9,435 bases of DNA from Pirellulales bacterium (GCA_030642635.1 DAOWNK010000114.1:1-9435); one strand, 5' to 3'; counted from the first letter of the stretch, positions 1 through 7,422 are shown. Notes: generated by a model not told the origin, from the sequence alone. A program made the numbers and translations.

Positions 1-226
1 GAGAAATCAATTTATTCACAAACTCTCAGCTTTCAGTATCGCCAATGGCCGGTCACCGCAACATGGTATTCGGCAACAACTTACGACCGCTCACGGCGGT
101 CTGTGGGAATTTTTGGACTGGTGAAACATGCGTCCAAATATCCAACAATTCACAAAACCCCGGTTGGAGAACGGCATGTAAAAGGGCAGCGCACCGGCGG
201 TTGTCAGGAGTTGACCGCGCAAAGCA
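1..226. other. Intergenic stretch without a recognisable gene
   Basis: No reading frame here has a plausible start, ribosome binding site or recognisable protein. The open frames seen run through the tRNA-Ser gene or its terminator, so they are rejected. Two weak inverted repeats are visible. GACCGC at 85-90 pairs with GCGGTC at 96-101 across a 5-nt loop. TTTGGAC at 112-118 pairs with GTCCAAA at 132-138 across a 13-nt loop. Neither resembles an RNA family I know. The left edge may belong to the 3' flank of a gene outside the window. Confidence 0.5.
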
Positions 227-250
227 AAACCCCTGTGCCGACAGGGGTTT
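227..250 (-). terminator. Hairpin terminator downstream of tRNA-Ser
   Basis: A perfect 10-bp inverted repeat: AAACCCCTGT at 227-236, a 4-nt loop, and ACAGGGGTTT at 241-250. Read on the minus strand it begins 47 nt after the tRNA-Ser 3' end and is followed by TGCTTTGCG, a short and imperfect T-rich tail. This fits an intrinsic terminator for the tRNA transcript. The weak U-tract means it could instead be a processing or stability hairpin. Confidence 0.7.
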
Positions 251-296
251 ATGCAAATCCTGATAAGCGATGTCATCCGCTGTCAAAACTGAAAAG

Positions 297-383
297 CGGA
301 GAGGACAGGATTCGAACCTGCGGAGGACTTGCGCCCTCACGGATTTAGCAAACCCGCGCTTTCGACCACTCAGCCACCTCTCC
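297..383 (-). tRNA. tRNA-Ser (anticodon GCU)
   Basis: The minus strand folds as a class II tRNA of 87 nt. The acceptor stem pairs GGAGAGG (377-383 on plus) with CCTCTCC (298-304 on plus). The T arm holds GGTTCGAATCC. The seven-base anticodon loop is at 345-351, with anticodon GCT read from plus 347-349, decoding AGC and AGU serine codons. A long variable arm, as expected for tRNA-Ser, lies between the anticodon and T arms. The discriminator base is G (position 297), also typical of serine tRNAs. CCA is not encoded, so it must be added after transcription. A promoter-like site lies upstream at 439-466 and a hairpin terminator downstream at 227-250, so it looks like a single-gene transcript. 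Confidence 0.96.
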
Positions 384-438
384 GGAAAATCGGACACGGT
401 GCACAATACAAGTGTACCATGCCTTCGATAGACGATCT

Positions 439-466
439 ATTTTAGCGATTTTGCCCGGCGAGGCAA
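439..466 (-). promoter_or_regulatory. Probable promoter of tRNA-Ser
   Basis: On the minus strand TTGCCT (461-466) is followed after 16 bp by TAAAAT (439-444), a fair match to the sigma-70 -35 and -10 elements. Initiation would be near 432, giving a leader of roughly 50 nt before the tRNA. The -35 begins about 9 nt after the lpxK stop codon, so the tRNA would be transcribed independently of lpxK. The two other promoters called between 1583 and 1651 also have a -35 starting TTGCC, which supports the call. Confidence 0.55.
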
Positions 467-475
467 GTTATCCTA

Positions 476-1531
476 CTAAACGACCCCGTGCGGCAGCAAT
501 TTCCGCAACTTATCCTCAAATTTCTCCTGACCGGCAAGGATTTCCAGGCCGACGCTCACCGCCCGAATCGGCCGGTCGCCCAATTGGTCGACGTCCAGTT
601 TGACCAGGTCCTTATGCGTGCAGAGCACGGCCGCCACGTCCAGTCGAGCGGCCCAGTCGGCAAGCGACTTGAGATTACGGTGGTTGTAGCAATGATGGTC
701 GGGAAATTCGCGGAAGGCGGCAATCTTGTATCCAGATGCTTCGAGCGTGTGTCGGAACCCGGCCGGGTTGCCGATACCGCAGAACGCGGCCACCGCCGAA
801 CCGGCCAGCGACTCGGGCGGTTCCTCACGCCCATCCGATGAAATCAACGCCCGCGGTGCGTGTGCAACTTCCATCCAGAGTGCGTTCGGTGCGTTGTGCC
901 GTGCCGCTCGCCATATCTTGTCCCGCTGCCGTGAATCGAGCATGTCTGCCCGAGAAAGCACCACAACGTCGGCGCGGCCTAGTGCGGCAACCGGTTCCCG
1001 AAGCGTACCTCGCGGAAACACGTGGCCGAACCCGAACGGCTCCAAGGCGTCGAGCATCACGATATTCAAATCGCGGTAGATACGGCGGTGCTGGAAGGCG
1101 TCGTCCAGCACGATCAGTTGGCACCCCAACTCCTTGACGGCCTTGTGGGCGGCGTCCAGGCGGTTGGGATTCTGTAGATGCGGCACGTCCGGGAGCTTCT
1201 GAGCCAGTTCCAGCGCCTCGTCGTTCGGCCGGCCGGCCTTAGACCCGTAACCGCGGCTGATTATCGTCACTCGCACGCCGTGCCGGTAGAACCAACGTGC
1301 GATCCACTCGACCATGGGTGTTTTGCCGGTCCCGCCGAGCGTCAGGTTCCCGACACTGACGACCGGCACCCCGACGCAATACATTTCGGCGGCGCCGGAG
1401 TCGTACCGCCAGTTTCGCCAGCATACGGCCCATGTGTACGGCACTTCCGCTGCACGCAGACCCAAACGTAGCACGGGCGGAAAGATGCCGCGACGCCGAA
1501 GTAGATTACGAAATTTAGATGGGTTGAGCAT
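476..1531 (-). CDS. lpxK: Tetraacyldisaccharide 4'-kinase (lipid A biosynthesis)
   Basis: LpxK phosphorylates the 4' position of tetraacyldisaccharide 1-phosphate to make lipid IVA, at the inner face of the cytoplasmic membrane. From the start chosen here the protein has 351 residues. The P-loop GGTGKTP is at 66-72, after the strand VSVGN. SRGYG follows at 92-96. The Walker B-like motif DDAFQHRR is at 143-150, where the usual form is DDGFQH, so glycine is replaced by alanine. FPRGTLREP at 172-180 matches the family's conserved PRG segment. The short NDEALELAQKLPDVPHLQNP insert is a planctomycete style, from memory. An in-frame ATG at 1573 would add 14 residues, but it lies only about 4 nt after the predicted transcription start. 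The ATG at 1531 gives a leader of about 46 nt and an N-terminus (MLNPSKFRNL) that fits the family better. Its ribosome binding site is weak. Confidence 0.93.
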   Translation of the reverse strand: MLNPSKFRNLLRRRGIFPPVLRLGLRAAEVPYTWAVCWRNWRYDSGAAEMYCVGVPVVSVGNLTLGGTGKTPMVEWIARWFYRHGVRVTIISRGYGSKAGRPNDEALELAQKLPDVPHLQNPNRLDAAHKAVKELGCQLIVLDDAFQHRRIYRDLNIVMLDALEPFGFGHVFPRGTLREPVAALGRADVVVLSRADMLDSRQRDKIWRAARHNAPNALWMEVAHAPRALISSDGREEPPESLAGSAVAAFCGIGNPAGFRHTLEASGYKIAAFREFPDHHCYNHRNLKSLADWAARLDVAAVLCTHKDLVKLDVDQLGDRPIRAVSVGLEILAGQEKFEDKLRKLLPHGVV

Positions 1532-1582
1532 GCCCGACCATGCCGTTTGCAGTAGAAATCGTGTTGTCCTCATCCATTAAGT

Positions 1583-1611
1583 ATTATAACAACCGAACAA
1601 AGCCACGGCAA
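1583..1611 (-). promoter_or_regulatory. Promoter of lpxK
   Basis: On the minus strand TTGCCG (1606-1611) is separated by exactly 17 bp from a perfect TATAAT (1583-1588). Transcription should begin near 1577. This is a strong sigma-70-type match. It bears on the lpxK start: the upstream in-frame ATG at 1573 would be nearly leaderless, whereas the ATG at 1531 would have a normal leader. The -35 lies back to back with that of tRNA-Leu, 11 bp apart. Confidence 0.72.
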
Positions 1612-1622
1612 GCAATTTGGAC

Positions 1623-1651
1623 TTGCCAACCACCATTGCATAAAATAGAAT
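1623..1651 (+). promoter_or_regulatory. Promoter of tRNA-Leu
   Basis: On the plus strand TTGCCA (1623-1628, five of six consensus bases) is followed after 17 bp by TAGAAT (1646-1651, five of six). Initiation near 1658 would give a leader of about 27 nt before the tRNA at 1685. An overlapping TAAAAT at 1641-1646 has only a 12-bp spacer and is not preferred. The two divergent -35 elements form an inverted repeat, GGCAAG at 1607-1612 and CTTGCC at 1622-1627. Confidence 0.7.
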
Positions 1652-1684
1652 CGTCGAAAGTCCCGCATCCATGCAGGATACTCG

Positions 1685-1768
1685 GCCGGAGTGGCGGAAT
1701 GGCAGACGCGCTGGATTCAAAATCCAGTGGCCCTTGAGGTCGTGTGGGTTCAAGTCCCACCTCCGGCA
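1685..1768 (+). tRNA. tRNA-Leu (anticodon CAA)
   Basis: This 84-nt class II tRNA has acceptor strands GCCGGAG (1685-1691) and CTCCGGC (1761-1767), with discriminator A at 1768. The anticodon stem pairs CTGGA (1711-1715) with TCCAG (1723-1727). The seven-base loop carries CAA at 1718-1720, which reads UUG leucine codons. The T arm pairs GTGGG with CCCAC at 1744-1760 around TTCAAGT. A long variable arm lies between 1728 and 1743. CCA is not encoded. It is the only plus-strand gene seen here, divergent from lpxK and convergent with the flavodoxin-fold oxidoreductase gene. Confidence 0.96.
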
Positions 1769-1772
1769 CTGA

Positions 1773-1851
1773 TTTAGCGAAGGTCGCCGTGCCGGCGACC
1801 GCTAAACAAAGTCAATTCTCACGTTTAGCAGCCGCCGGCACGGCGGCTAAA
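1773..1851. repeat. Pair of hairpins bounded by TTTAGC and GCTAAA
   Basis: Two related hairpins occupy the gap between the convergent tRNA-Leu and oxidoreductase genes. The first (1773-1806) has TTTAGC, three unpaired bases GAA, stem GGTCGCCG (1782-1789), loop TGC, stem CGGCGACC (1793-1800), then GCTAAA. The second (1824-1851) has TTTAGC, stem GCCGCCG (1831-1837), loop GCA, stem CGGCGGC (1841-1847), then TAAA. Both have A/T-rich outer ends, a GC-rich variable stem, a 3-nt loop and a 3-nt asymmetry on the same side. They may act as bidirectional 3'-end structures for the two transcripts, but neither has a clear U-tract. They resemble dispersed short palindromic repeats more than classical terminators. 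Confidence 0.65.
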
Positions 1852-1857
1852 TGTGGT

Positions 1858-2427
1858 CTAAAATCGCTCCTTAATCGTCGCACGCACTTCGGTAAGCCAC
1901 TGTTTACGCTCCTCCGGTGTGCTCATTATGATCGACTCGAAATTGCGGCGATAAAAGTCCTCTACGCCGCAGAAACCGAACACGCACGTCTTCCACAGGT
2001 TTTCCAATGGGTCGCCGAAGGCCGCCTGCTCGACCTCACGTGGCGTATTCGAGGTGGTGAACACCACGGCGGACTTGCCCTTGAGCATTCCGATCACGCC
2101 TTCCTCTGTAAACCGGTAGACTGAGCCTTGTCTGAGCACGCGGTCTTGCCATCCGCGGAGCATTGCCGGCGGCTGGCCCCACCAGTTCGGATGCACCACG
2201 ACGTAACCGTCGGCAGCAAGCACCTCGGCGATGTGCCGCTTGACGACCGGGTCGGTCACCTCGCCGTCGATCTCTTCGTGGCGCAGTACCGGGTCGAAGT
2301 CTTCTGCGTACAGATCATGGTAGACGACCTCATGTCCAGCCGTCTTCAACTGCTCGACTGCCGTTTGGGCAATTGCGTGGCAAAAACTGCCTTGCCGCTG
2401 GTGCCCAATGATGACGTATACGTTCAT
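1858..2427 (-). CDS. Flavodoxin-fold NAD(P)H oxidoreductase
   Basis: This is a 189-residue protein of the flavodoxin-like NAD(P)H dehydrogenase (quinone) group, to which KefF, MdaB and NQO1 belong. Such enzymes bind FMN or FAD and pass two electrons from NAD(P)H to quinones or similar acceptors in the cytoplasm. The N-terminal strand MNVYVIIGHQRQGSF (1-15) corresponds to the phosphate-binding region, and PNWWGQPPAMLRGWQDRVL at 80-98 is the typical flavin-site segment. TTSNTPREVE at 124-133 is the third conserved loop. No signal peptide or membrane segment is visible. The frame stays open upstream to 2646, but the extra 73 residues are the HEAT gene read out of frame. The ATG at 2427 overlaps the HEAT stop as ATGA and has AGGTGG (2432-2437) 4 nt upstream. 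Translational coupling is likely. The quinone or other substrate cannot be told. Confidence 0.88.
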   Translation of the reverse strand: MNVYVIIGHQRQGSFCHAIAQTAVEQLKTAGHEVVYHDLYAEDFDPVLRHEEIDGEVTDPVVKRHIAEVLAADGYVVVHPNWWGQPPAMLRGWQDRVLRQGSVYRFTEEGVIGMLKGKSAVVFTTSNTPREVEQAAFGDPLENLWKTCVFGFCGVEDFYRRNFESIIMSTPEERKQWLTEVRATIKERF

Positions 2428-4166
2428 TTTGCCACCTGATTCAACACTTCCAGCACGAGTTTCTTCTCCTCGTCGCGTTGGACCGCTTGCATTGCTTTCC
2501 GACACATCGCAAGCTTTTGGTTCGTCGGGAGCTTCGACTGGCGAATGATGCGGATATAACCGCGCATCGCACGAATTTTGAACTTGCCGTCCGGTAGCGT
2601 CTTCGCCAAGTTGAGAAGCACGGGCGCCGCGTCGACTGTTACCCATTTACCCAACATGCGAGTGGCCGTGTCTTGGAGTTGCTTGTCGGTTCCTTTCGCG
2701 GCGGCTCCGACCGCACTGAGGGCCTTTTTGCCGCCCACGTTGCCGAGAATTTCCAGCATGAGACACTTTGTCGGCACGTCAGAGCTCTGCATGGCGACGA
2801 TCAGTTTGGTCGCACACACTTCGCGGTCCGGCATGCGGATACATGCGGCTCGCAGGGCGCGTTGAGCCGATGGAGTGTCTTCGGTCTGTTTGGGCGCAAC
2901 AACCCGATCGATTAAGAAGGAGAGGTTGTCGGGTCCGACGGTGGCGCCAAGAGCGGTCAGGGCGGCGGCACGGATTTGCACGTCGGGATCGTCGGCCGCC
3001 TTGAGCAACTCGGATGTGGCGTCGATGCGACGCAGACCGGCAAGCTCGATGAGGACACAACGGGTTTTGCCCTTGGCTTGCGACACCCTGGCGGCCAGGT
3101 CGGCGTCGACCGCTTTGCCGGGCAGTTTTTCGAGCGAGGCTTTGGCCGCCGTGGCCAGATCGGCATCGGCGTCCAATGCGGCTTCGAGCAGGGTGTCTAC
3201 GCAGGAAACGTTGCCCACGCGGGGAATCATACCCAGTGCTGCAATTCGTACCGCCTTGGGGCCGCTTTGGGCCGCCTTAAGCATGGTTGGTAGTACGGTG
3301 GGGTCGTCGCGTTCGGCCAAGGCCACGATCAGTAGGGCACGACGTTTGGGAGTCGCTTTACTCAACAACGATACCAGCGCCTCGGTCGCTTCGCTTCCGG
3401 CAAGCTCACGGGCAGTCATCAAGGCGATATTGAACATTGCCTTGTCGGCCGACTGCAATTGCTCGACCAGAAGCGGAACGCCGGCTGAGCGGCTCGCCAG
3501 AATCGCACCGCGGGTCGCCTCGATAATGCGTTGCTTGGAAACGTCGGCCTTGCGGACTTTGTCGTAAAGTTTTACGGCTTCGTCGTGCTTGCCGTCGGCC
3601 AGCAGTCTTTCGGCCGATAGTATGCAGCCCTCGGCGACGGTCGTGCGGACAGCCGGCGGCGCGGTGGGTAACGATTGTTCCAAAATGGTCCGCGCCGGAG
3701 CGTTTCCGATACGGCCCAGAGCAAGCGCGGCGGCCGAAGCTACACCAGCGTCGGAGTTCTTCAGCAGCACGCCAAGCTGGTCAACCGCCTTGGCGTCGCG
3801 GCGGACCCCAACGGAATTGATCACTCCGATGAGCACGCGACCGTTAAGTTTTTGCATCGCGTCGCGCAGCGCCGCGTCGGCTTCCGGGCCGGGTATCGCT
3901 TCTAAGGCGATGCGAGTCCAGGAACTGAGTTGTTCGTCGGGCAAGAGTTTCGCCAGTTCGCCGACGGCGTCTTTGCCGCCGTAGATGGCCAGACGCTTGC
4001 AGGTGATCGCCTTTTCGGCCTTTGGCGAGTCGGACTTGAGCACGGCGATAAGTTTGGCGGTCTCTTCCTGTGCGGCGGGCGTGTCTTTCGCTAATACCGA
4101 AGCGGACGTCGCCGCCAATATGAATGCAGCCGTAACCGCCATGAGGATGTGTCTTGTGTAAAACAT
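2424..4166 (-). CDS. Secreted HEAT-repeat protein
   Basis: The product is 580 residues. Residues 1-26 form a Sec signal peptide: a short basic start (MFYTRH), a hydrophobic core, and a likely cleavage after SVLA before KDTP. The rest is made of tandem helical pairs of HEAT / PBS-lyase type throughout. Typical units include AVDQLGVLLKNSDAGVASAA with ALALGRIGN, and TSELLKAADDPDVQIRAA with ALTALG. HEAT arrays usually bind proteins, so a scaffold role outside the cytoplasm is an inference. No enzymatic domain is seen; I recall related planctomycete proteins that carry or neighbour a DUF1080 domain, absent here. The longer open frame to 4505 is rejected because the first 113 residues overlap the preceding gene in another frame. 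The ATG at 4166 has AAGGAA (4175-4180) 8 nt upstream. The last 4 nt overlap the downstream oxidoreductase. Confidence 0.88.
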   Translation of the reverse strand: MFYTRHILMAVTAAFILAATSASVLAKDTPAAQEETAKLIAVLKSDSPKAEKAITCKRLAIYGGKDAVGELAKLLPDEQLSSWTRIALEAIPGPEADAALRDAMQKLNGRVLIGVINSVGVRRDAKAVDQLGVLLKNSDAGVASAAALALGRIGNAPARTILEQSLPTAPPAVRTTVAEGCILSAERLLADGKHDEAVKLYDKVRKADVSKQRIIEATRGAILASRSAGVPLLVEQLQSADKAMFNIALMTARELAGSEATEALVSLLSKATPKRRALLIVALAERDDPTVLPTMLKAAQSGPKAVRIAALGMIPRVGNVSCVDTLLEAALDADADLATAAKASLEKLPGKAVDADLAARVSQAKGKTRCVLIELAGLRRIDATSELLKAADDPDVQIRAAALTALGATVGPDNLSFLIDRVVAPKQTEDTPSAQRALRAACIRMPDREVCATKLIVAMQSSDVPTKCLMLEILGNVGGKKALSAVGAAAKGTDKQLQDTATRMLGKWVTVDAAPVLLNLAKTLPDGKFKIRAMRGYIRIIRQSKLPTNQKLAMCRKAMQAVQRDEEKKLVLEVLNQVAK

Positions 4167-4211
4167 TGGAATGGTTCCTTTTTGGTTGTAAAAACAAGAG
4201 ATTGATGAAAG

Positions 4212-4251
4212 GCCGCTTGCGGCTTCGCAACCCCCCGACGCAGTCGGGGGG
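4212..4251. promoter_or_regulatory. Two hairpins between the Gfo/Idh/MocA and HEAT genes
   Basis: The 103-nt gap holds two GC-rich hairpins. CCCCCCGAC (4231-4239), loop GCA, GTCGGGGGG (4243-4251) is a perfect 9-bp stem. GCCGC (4212-4216), TT, GCGGC (4219-4223) is a 5-bp stem. On the plus strand the larger is followed by CTTTTAAT, terminator-like, but no plus-strand gene ends here. On the minus strand, which is transcribed, it is followed by TTGCGAAG, a poor U-tract. It may weaken read-through or stabilise the 3' end of the oxidoreductase message, lowering HEAT expression relative to it. The smaller one shares 14 bases with the repeat at 7379-7422. Confidence 0.55.
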
Positions 4252-4269
4252 CTTTTAATACTGTAATAC

Positions 4270-5556
4270 TCAAATCCGCCACGGCTCGCGGAGGGCCTCG
4301 CTACGCAAACGGTTTGCCTCTGCGTCGCCGATGAACTCGTTTTTCTTGTGATCATAGGCGAGCTTGCGACCGAGGAAGGTTGCAATGTTGGCCGCGTGGC
4401 AGGCGATGTGCGAGTGGCAGGCCGCTTCGGCATTGGCCAACGGCTGGCTACGTGTTTTAACACAGTCGAGGAAATCGCGGACATGGAACGTGGCCGGGTA
4501 ACCACCGATTTCGGCCACCTTTTGACCGGCGAGCAGAGTCGGCGAACTCAGCGCCAGCTTGCCGCAGTCGCCCGCCTCGACCCAACCCTCTTCGCCTTCA
4601 AACCGCACGGGGCACGAACCCAAGGGGAGCCAGCCGTCATCGCGGAGCACCAGCTCGACGCCGTCTTCATAACGGGCAACTATCCGGCCGTTCTCCGGCG
4701 GGTTGTACTCGATTGGGGCCGTGCTGTCGGCATCGGCCGCCCATTGGCAAAGGTCGACGCAGTGCGATCCCCATTCCAGAACGCCGCCGCCCACCAGTCC
4801 GCCACCCTTCTCGAAGTTAAAGCCGTCGAGATGCTTCTTGTTGAAAGGACGCCAAGCCGCGGGGCCGAGATACGTATCCCAGTCCACCACTTCTTTGGGC
4901 GGCTCAGGCTCGGGCGTGGCCCAACCACTGCTAAATGTTTTCATGCCGCACGGGTGGGCGTGAACCCTCTTGAGTTTGCCCAGTCGCCCGGTTCTTGCCA
5001 ACTCGCAGGCGAAGGCAAAGTGGGGTAGATTGCGACGTTGTGTGCCCGCCTGAAATACCCGACCGGTACGACGCATGGTTGCGGCCAGGGCCAGGCTTTG
5101 GGCAATGTTTTTCGTGCAGGGTTTTTCACAATACATGTCTTTGCCGGCACGGGCTGCGTACATCGCGGCCGTGGCGTGCCAGTTCGGGCCGGTGGCGATC
5201 AGTACGGCATCGATATCGTCGCGGGCTAAAAGGTCGCGGAAGTCGCGATAGGTCTTACAATCTTGGTTGCCATACTTCTGATCGGCTATCTTCTTTACGG
5301 CCGCGCGACGGGCCGCCTTGACATCGCACACGGCCACGAATTGGACATCCGGTTGTGGCAAGAAGCAGGAGAGGTCGTAGGTTCCTCGGTTTCCTATGCC
5401 GATGCCGCCCAACACGATCCGCTCGCTTGGTGGTACTACCTTGTCCTTACCCAATGCGGCGCCGGGTATGAATTGTGGTATAGCTAGTACGGCGCTTGCC
5501 CCGGCTGCGGTTTTCAGAAACCGCCGCCGCGTAAGGGCCGATGTTCTATTCGACAT
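4270..5556 (-). CDS. Tat-exported Gfo/Idh/MocA-family oxidoreductase
   Basis: This 428-residue protein starts with a twin-arginine signal (RRRFLK at 10-15) followed by a hydrophobic stretch ending near residue 36, so it is probably exported folded with its cofactor. The Rossmann region has GGIGIGNRG at 50-58. EKP at 144-146 is the family's conserved motif, contacting the nicotinamide site. WGSHCVD at 262-268 carries a histidine (265) in the usual catalytic position. The C-terminal alpha/beta domain continues to the end. Family members oxidise or reduce sugars and related polyols using NAD(P). The substrate is not readable here. The start is secure: AAGGAG (5564-5569) lies 7 nt upstream. It is the first gene of a unit with the HEAT protein and the flavodoxin-fold oxidoreductase, read from a promoter at 5690-5718. 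Confidence 0.93.
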   Translation of the reverse strand: MSNRTSALTRRRFLKTAAGASAVLAIPQFIPGAALGKDKVVPPSERIVLGGIGIGNRGTYDLSCFLPQPDVQFVAVCDVKAARRAAVKKIADQKYGNQDCKTYRDFRDLLARDDIDAVLIATGPNWHATAAMYAARAGKDMYCEKPCTKNIAQSLALAATMRRTGRVFQAGTQRRNLPHFAFACELARTGRLGKLKRVHAHPCGMKTFSSGWATPEPEPPKEVVDWDTYLGPAAWRPFNKKHLDGFNFEKGGGLVGGGVLEWGSHCVDLCQWAADADSTAPIEYNPPENGRIVARYEDGVELVLRDDGWLPLGSCPVRFEGEEGWVEAGDCGKLALSSPTLLAGQKVAEIGGYPATFHVRDFLDCVKTRSQPLANAEAACHSHIACHAANIATFLGRKLAYDHKKNEFIGDAEANRLRSEALREPWRI

Positions 5557-5608
5557 GGTTCGTCTCCTTCTAGTTGAATTGAAAACTCAGTAGTTCGCAG
5601 CTTTCCTA

Positions 5609-5639
5609 TTTAGCCCGCCGTGAATACACGGCGGGCAAA
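5609..5639. repeat. Long hairpin in the leader of the Gfo/Idh/MocA operon
   Basis: GCCCGCCGTG (5613-5622), loop AATA, CACGGCGGGC (5627-5636): a perfect 10-bp stem, extended by TTT and AAA outside with one unpaired A. On the minus strand it starts about 45 nt after the predicted transcription start and ends about 50 nt before the ATG. It ends in GCTAAA on the minus strand, like the 1773-1851 pair. It has no U-tract, so it is better read as a dispersed palindrome or leader structure than as a terminator. Confidence 0.6.
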
Positions 5640-5662
5640 CTACCAATCTTGCGCTGTCATAC

Positions 5663-5676
5663 TAGCCCCGGGGCTA
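5663..5676. repeat. 14-bp perfect palindrome near the predicted transcript start
   Basis: TAGCCCCGGGGCTA is identical on both strands. It lies 8 to 21 nt downstream of the predicted start of the Gfo/Idh/MocA transcript, so it could be an operator for a dimeric regulator, or simply another member of the TTTAGC hairpin group (the minus strand reads TTTAGCCCC). The sequence alone does not decide between these. Confidence 0.5.
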
Positions 5677-5689
5677 AATACTGAATACT

Positions 5690-5718
5690 ATTCTAACAGT
5701 ACGCATGTGCAATTTCAA
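5690..5718 (-). promoter_or_regulatory. Promoter of the Gfo/Idh/MocA - HEAT - oxidoreductase operon
   Basis: On the minus strand TTGAAA (5713-5718) is followed after 17 bp by TAGAAT (5690-5695), each close to the sigma-70 consensus. Initiation near 5683 would give a leader of about 127 nt with the palindromes at 5663-5676 and 5609-5639. The -35 begins 10 nt after the kinase stop codon, the same arrangement as between lpxK and tRNA-Ser. Expression should therefore not depend on the kinase transcript. Confidence 0.65.
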
Positions 5719-5727
5719 CACTCAACA

Positions 5728-7347
<1,620 letters not shown>

Positions 7348-7378
7348 GAGTTGTTCCTGCAAAAATTACCCAAAAGCC

Positions 7379-7422
7379 ACTGCTAAGCCGCAAGCGGCAA
7401 ACTGCTAAGCCGCAAGCGGTAA
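7379..7422. repeat. 22-bp tandem repeat between sigma factor and kinase genes
   Basis: Two adjacent copies (7379-7400 and 7401-7422) differ only at their twentieth base, C7398 versus T7420. Each contains GCCGC AA GCGG(C/T), able to form a 5-bp hairpin, preceded by CTGCTAA. The array ends 1 nt beyond the sigma factor stop (7424-7426), in the gap to the kinase start. The 14-base core AAGCCGCAAGCGGC of the first copy also occurs, inverted, at 4212-4225. It may affect the relative expression of the two genes. There are too few copies, and no spacers, for a CRISPR array. Confidence 0.8.

Noticed and set aside
297..383. tRNA-Ser as a phage or island attachment site
   Set aside because: No integrase gene and no second copy of the tRNA 3' end is present in the window.
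53..406. A 117-residue minus-strand frame over the tRNA-Ser gene
   Set aside because: It runs through the whole tRNA and its terminator and has no protein-like motif.
2428..2646. A 73-residue N-terminal extension of the flavodoxin-fold protein
   Set aside because: It overlaps the HEAT gene in another frame; the conserved first strand of the family begins exactly at the ATG at 2427.
2875..3567. A 230-residue plus-strand frame opposite the HEAT gene
   Set aside because: Its Ser, Ala and Arg-rich composition mirrors the HEAT repeats on the other strand, and no family is recognisable.
4167..4505. A 113-residue N-terminal extension of the HEAT protein
   Set aside because: The extension is the end of the Gfo/Idh/MocA gene and the gap read in another frame. 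The ATG at 4166 has a good ribosome binding site and begins a signal peptide.
7379..7422. Possible CRISPR array
   Set aside because: There are only two directly adjacent copies with no spacers and no cas genes nearby.
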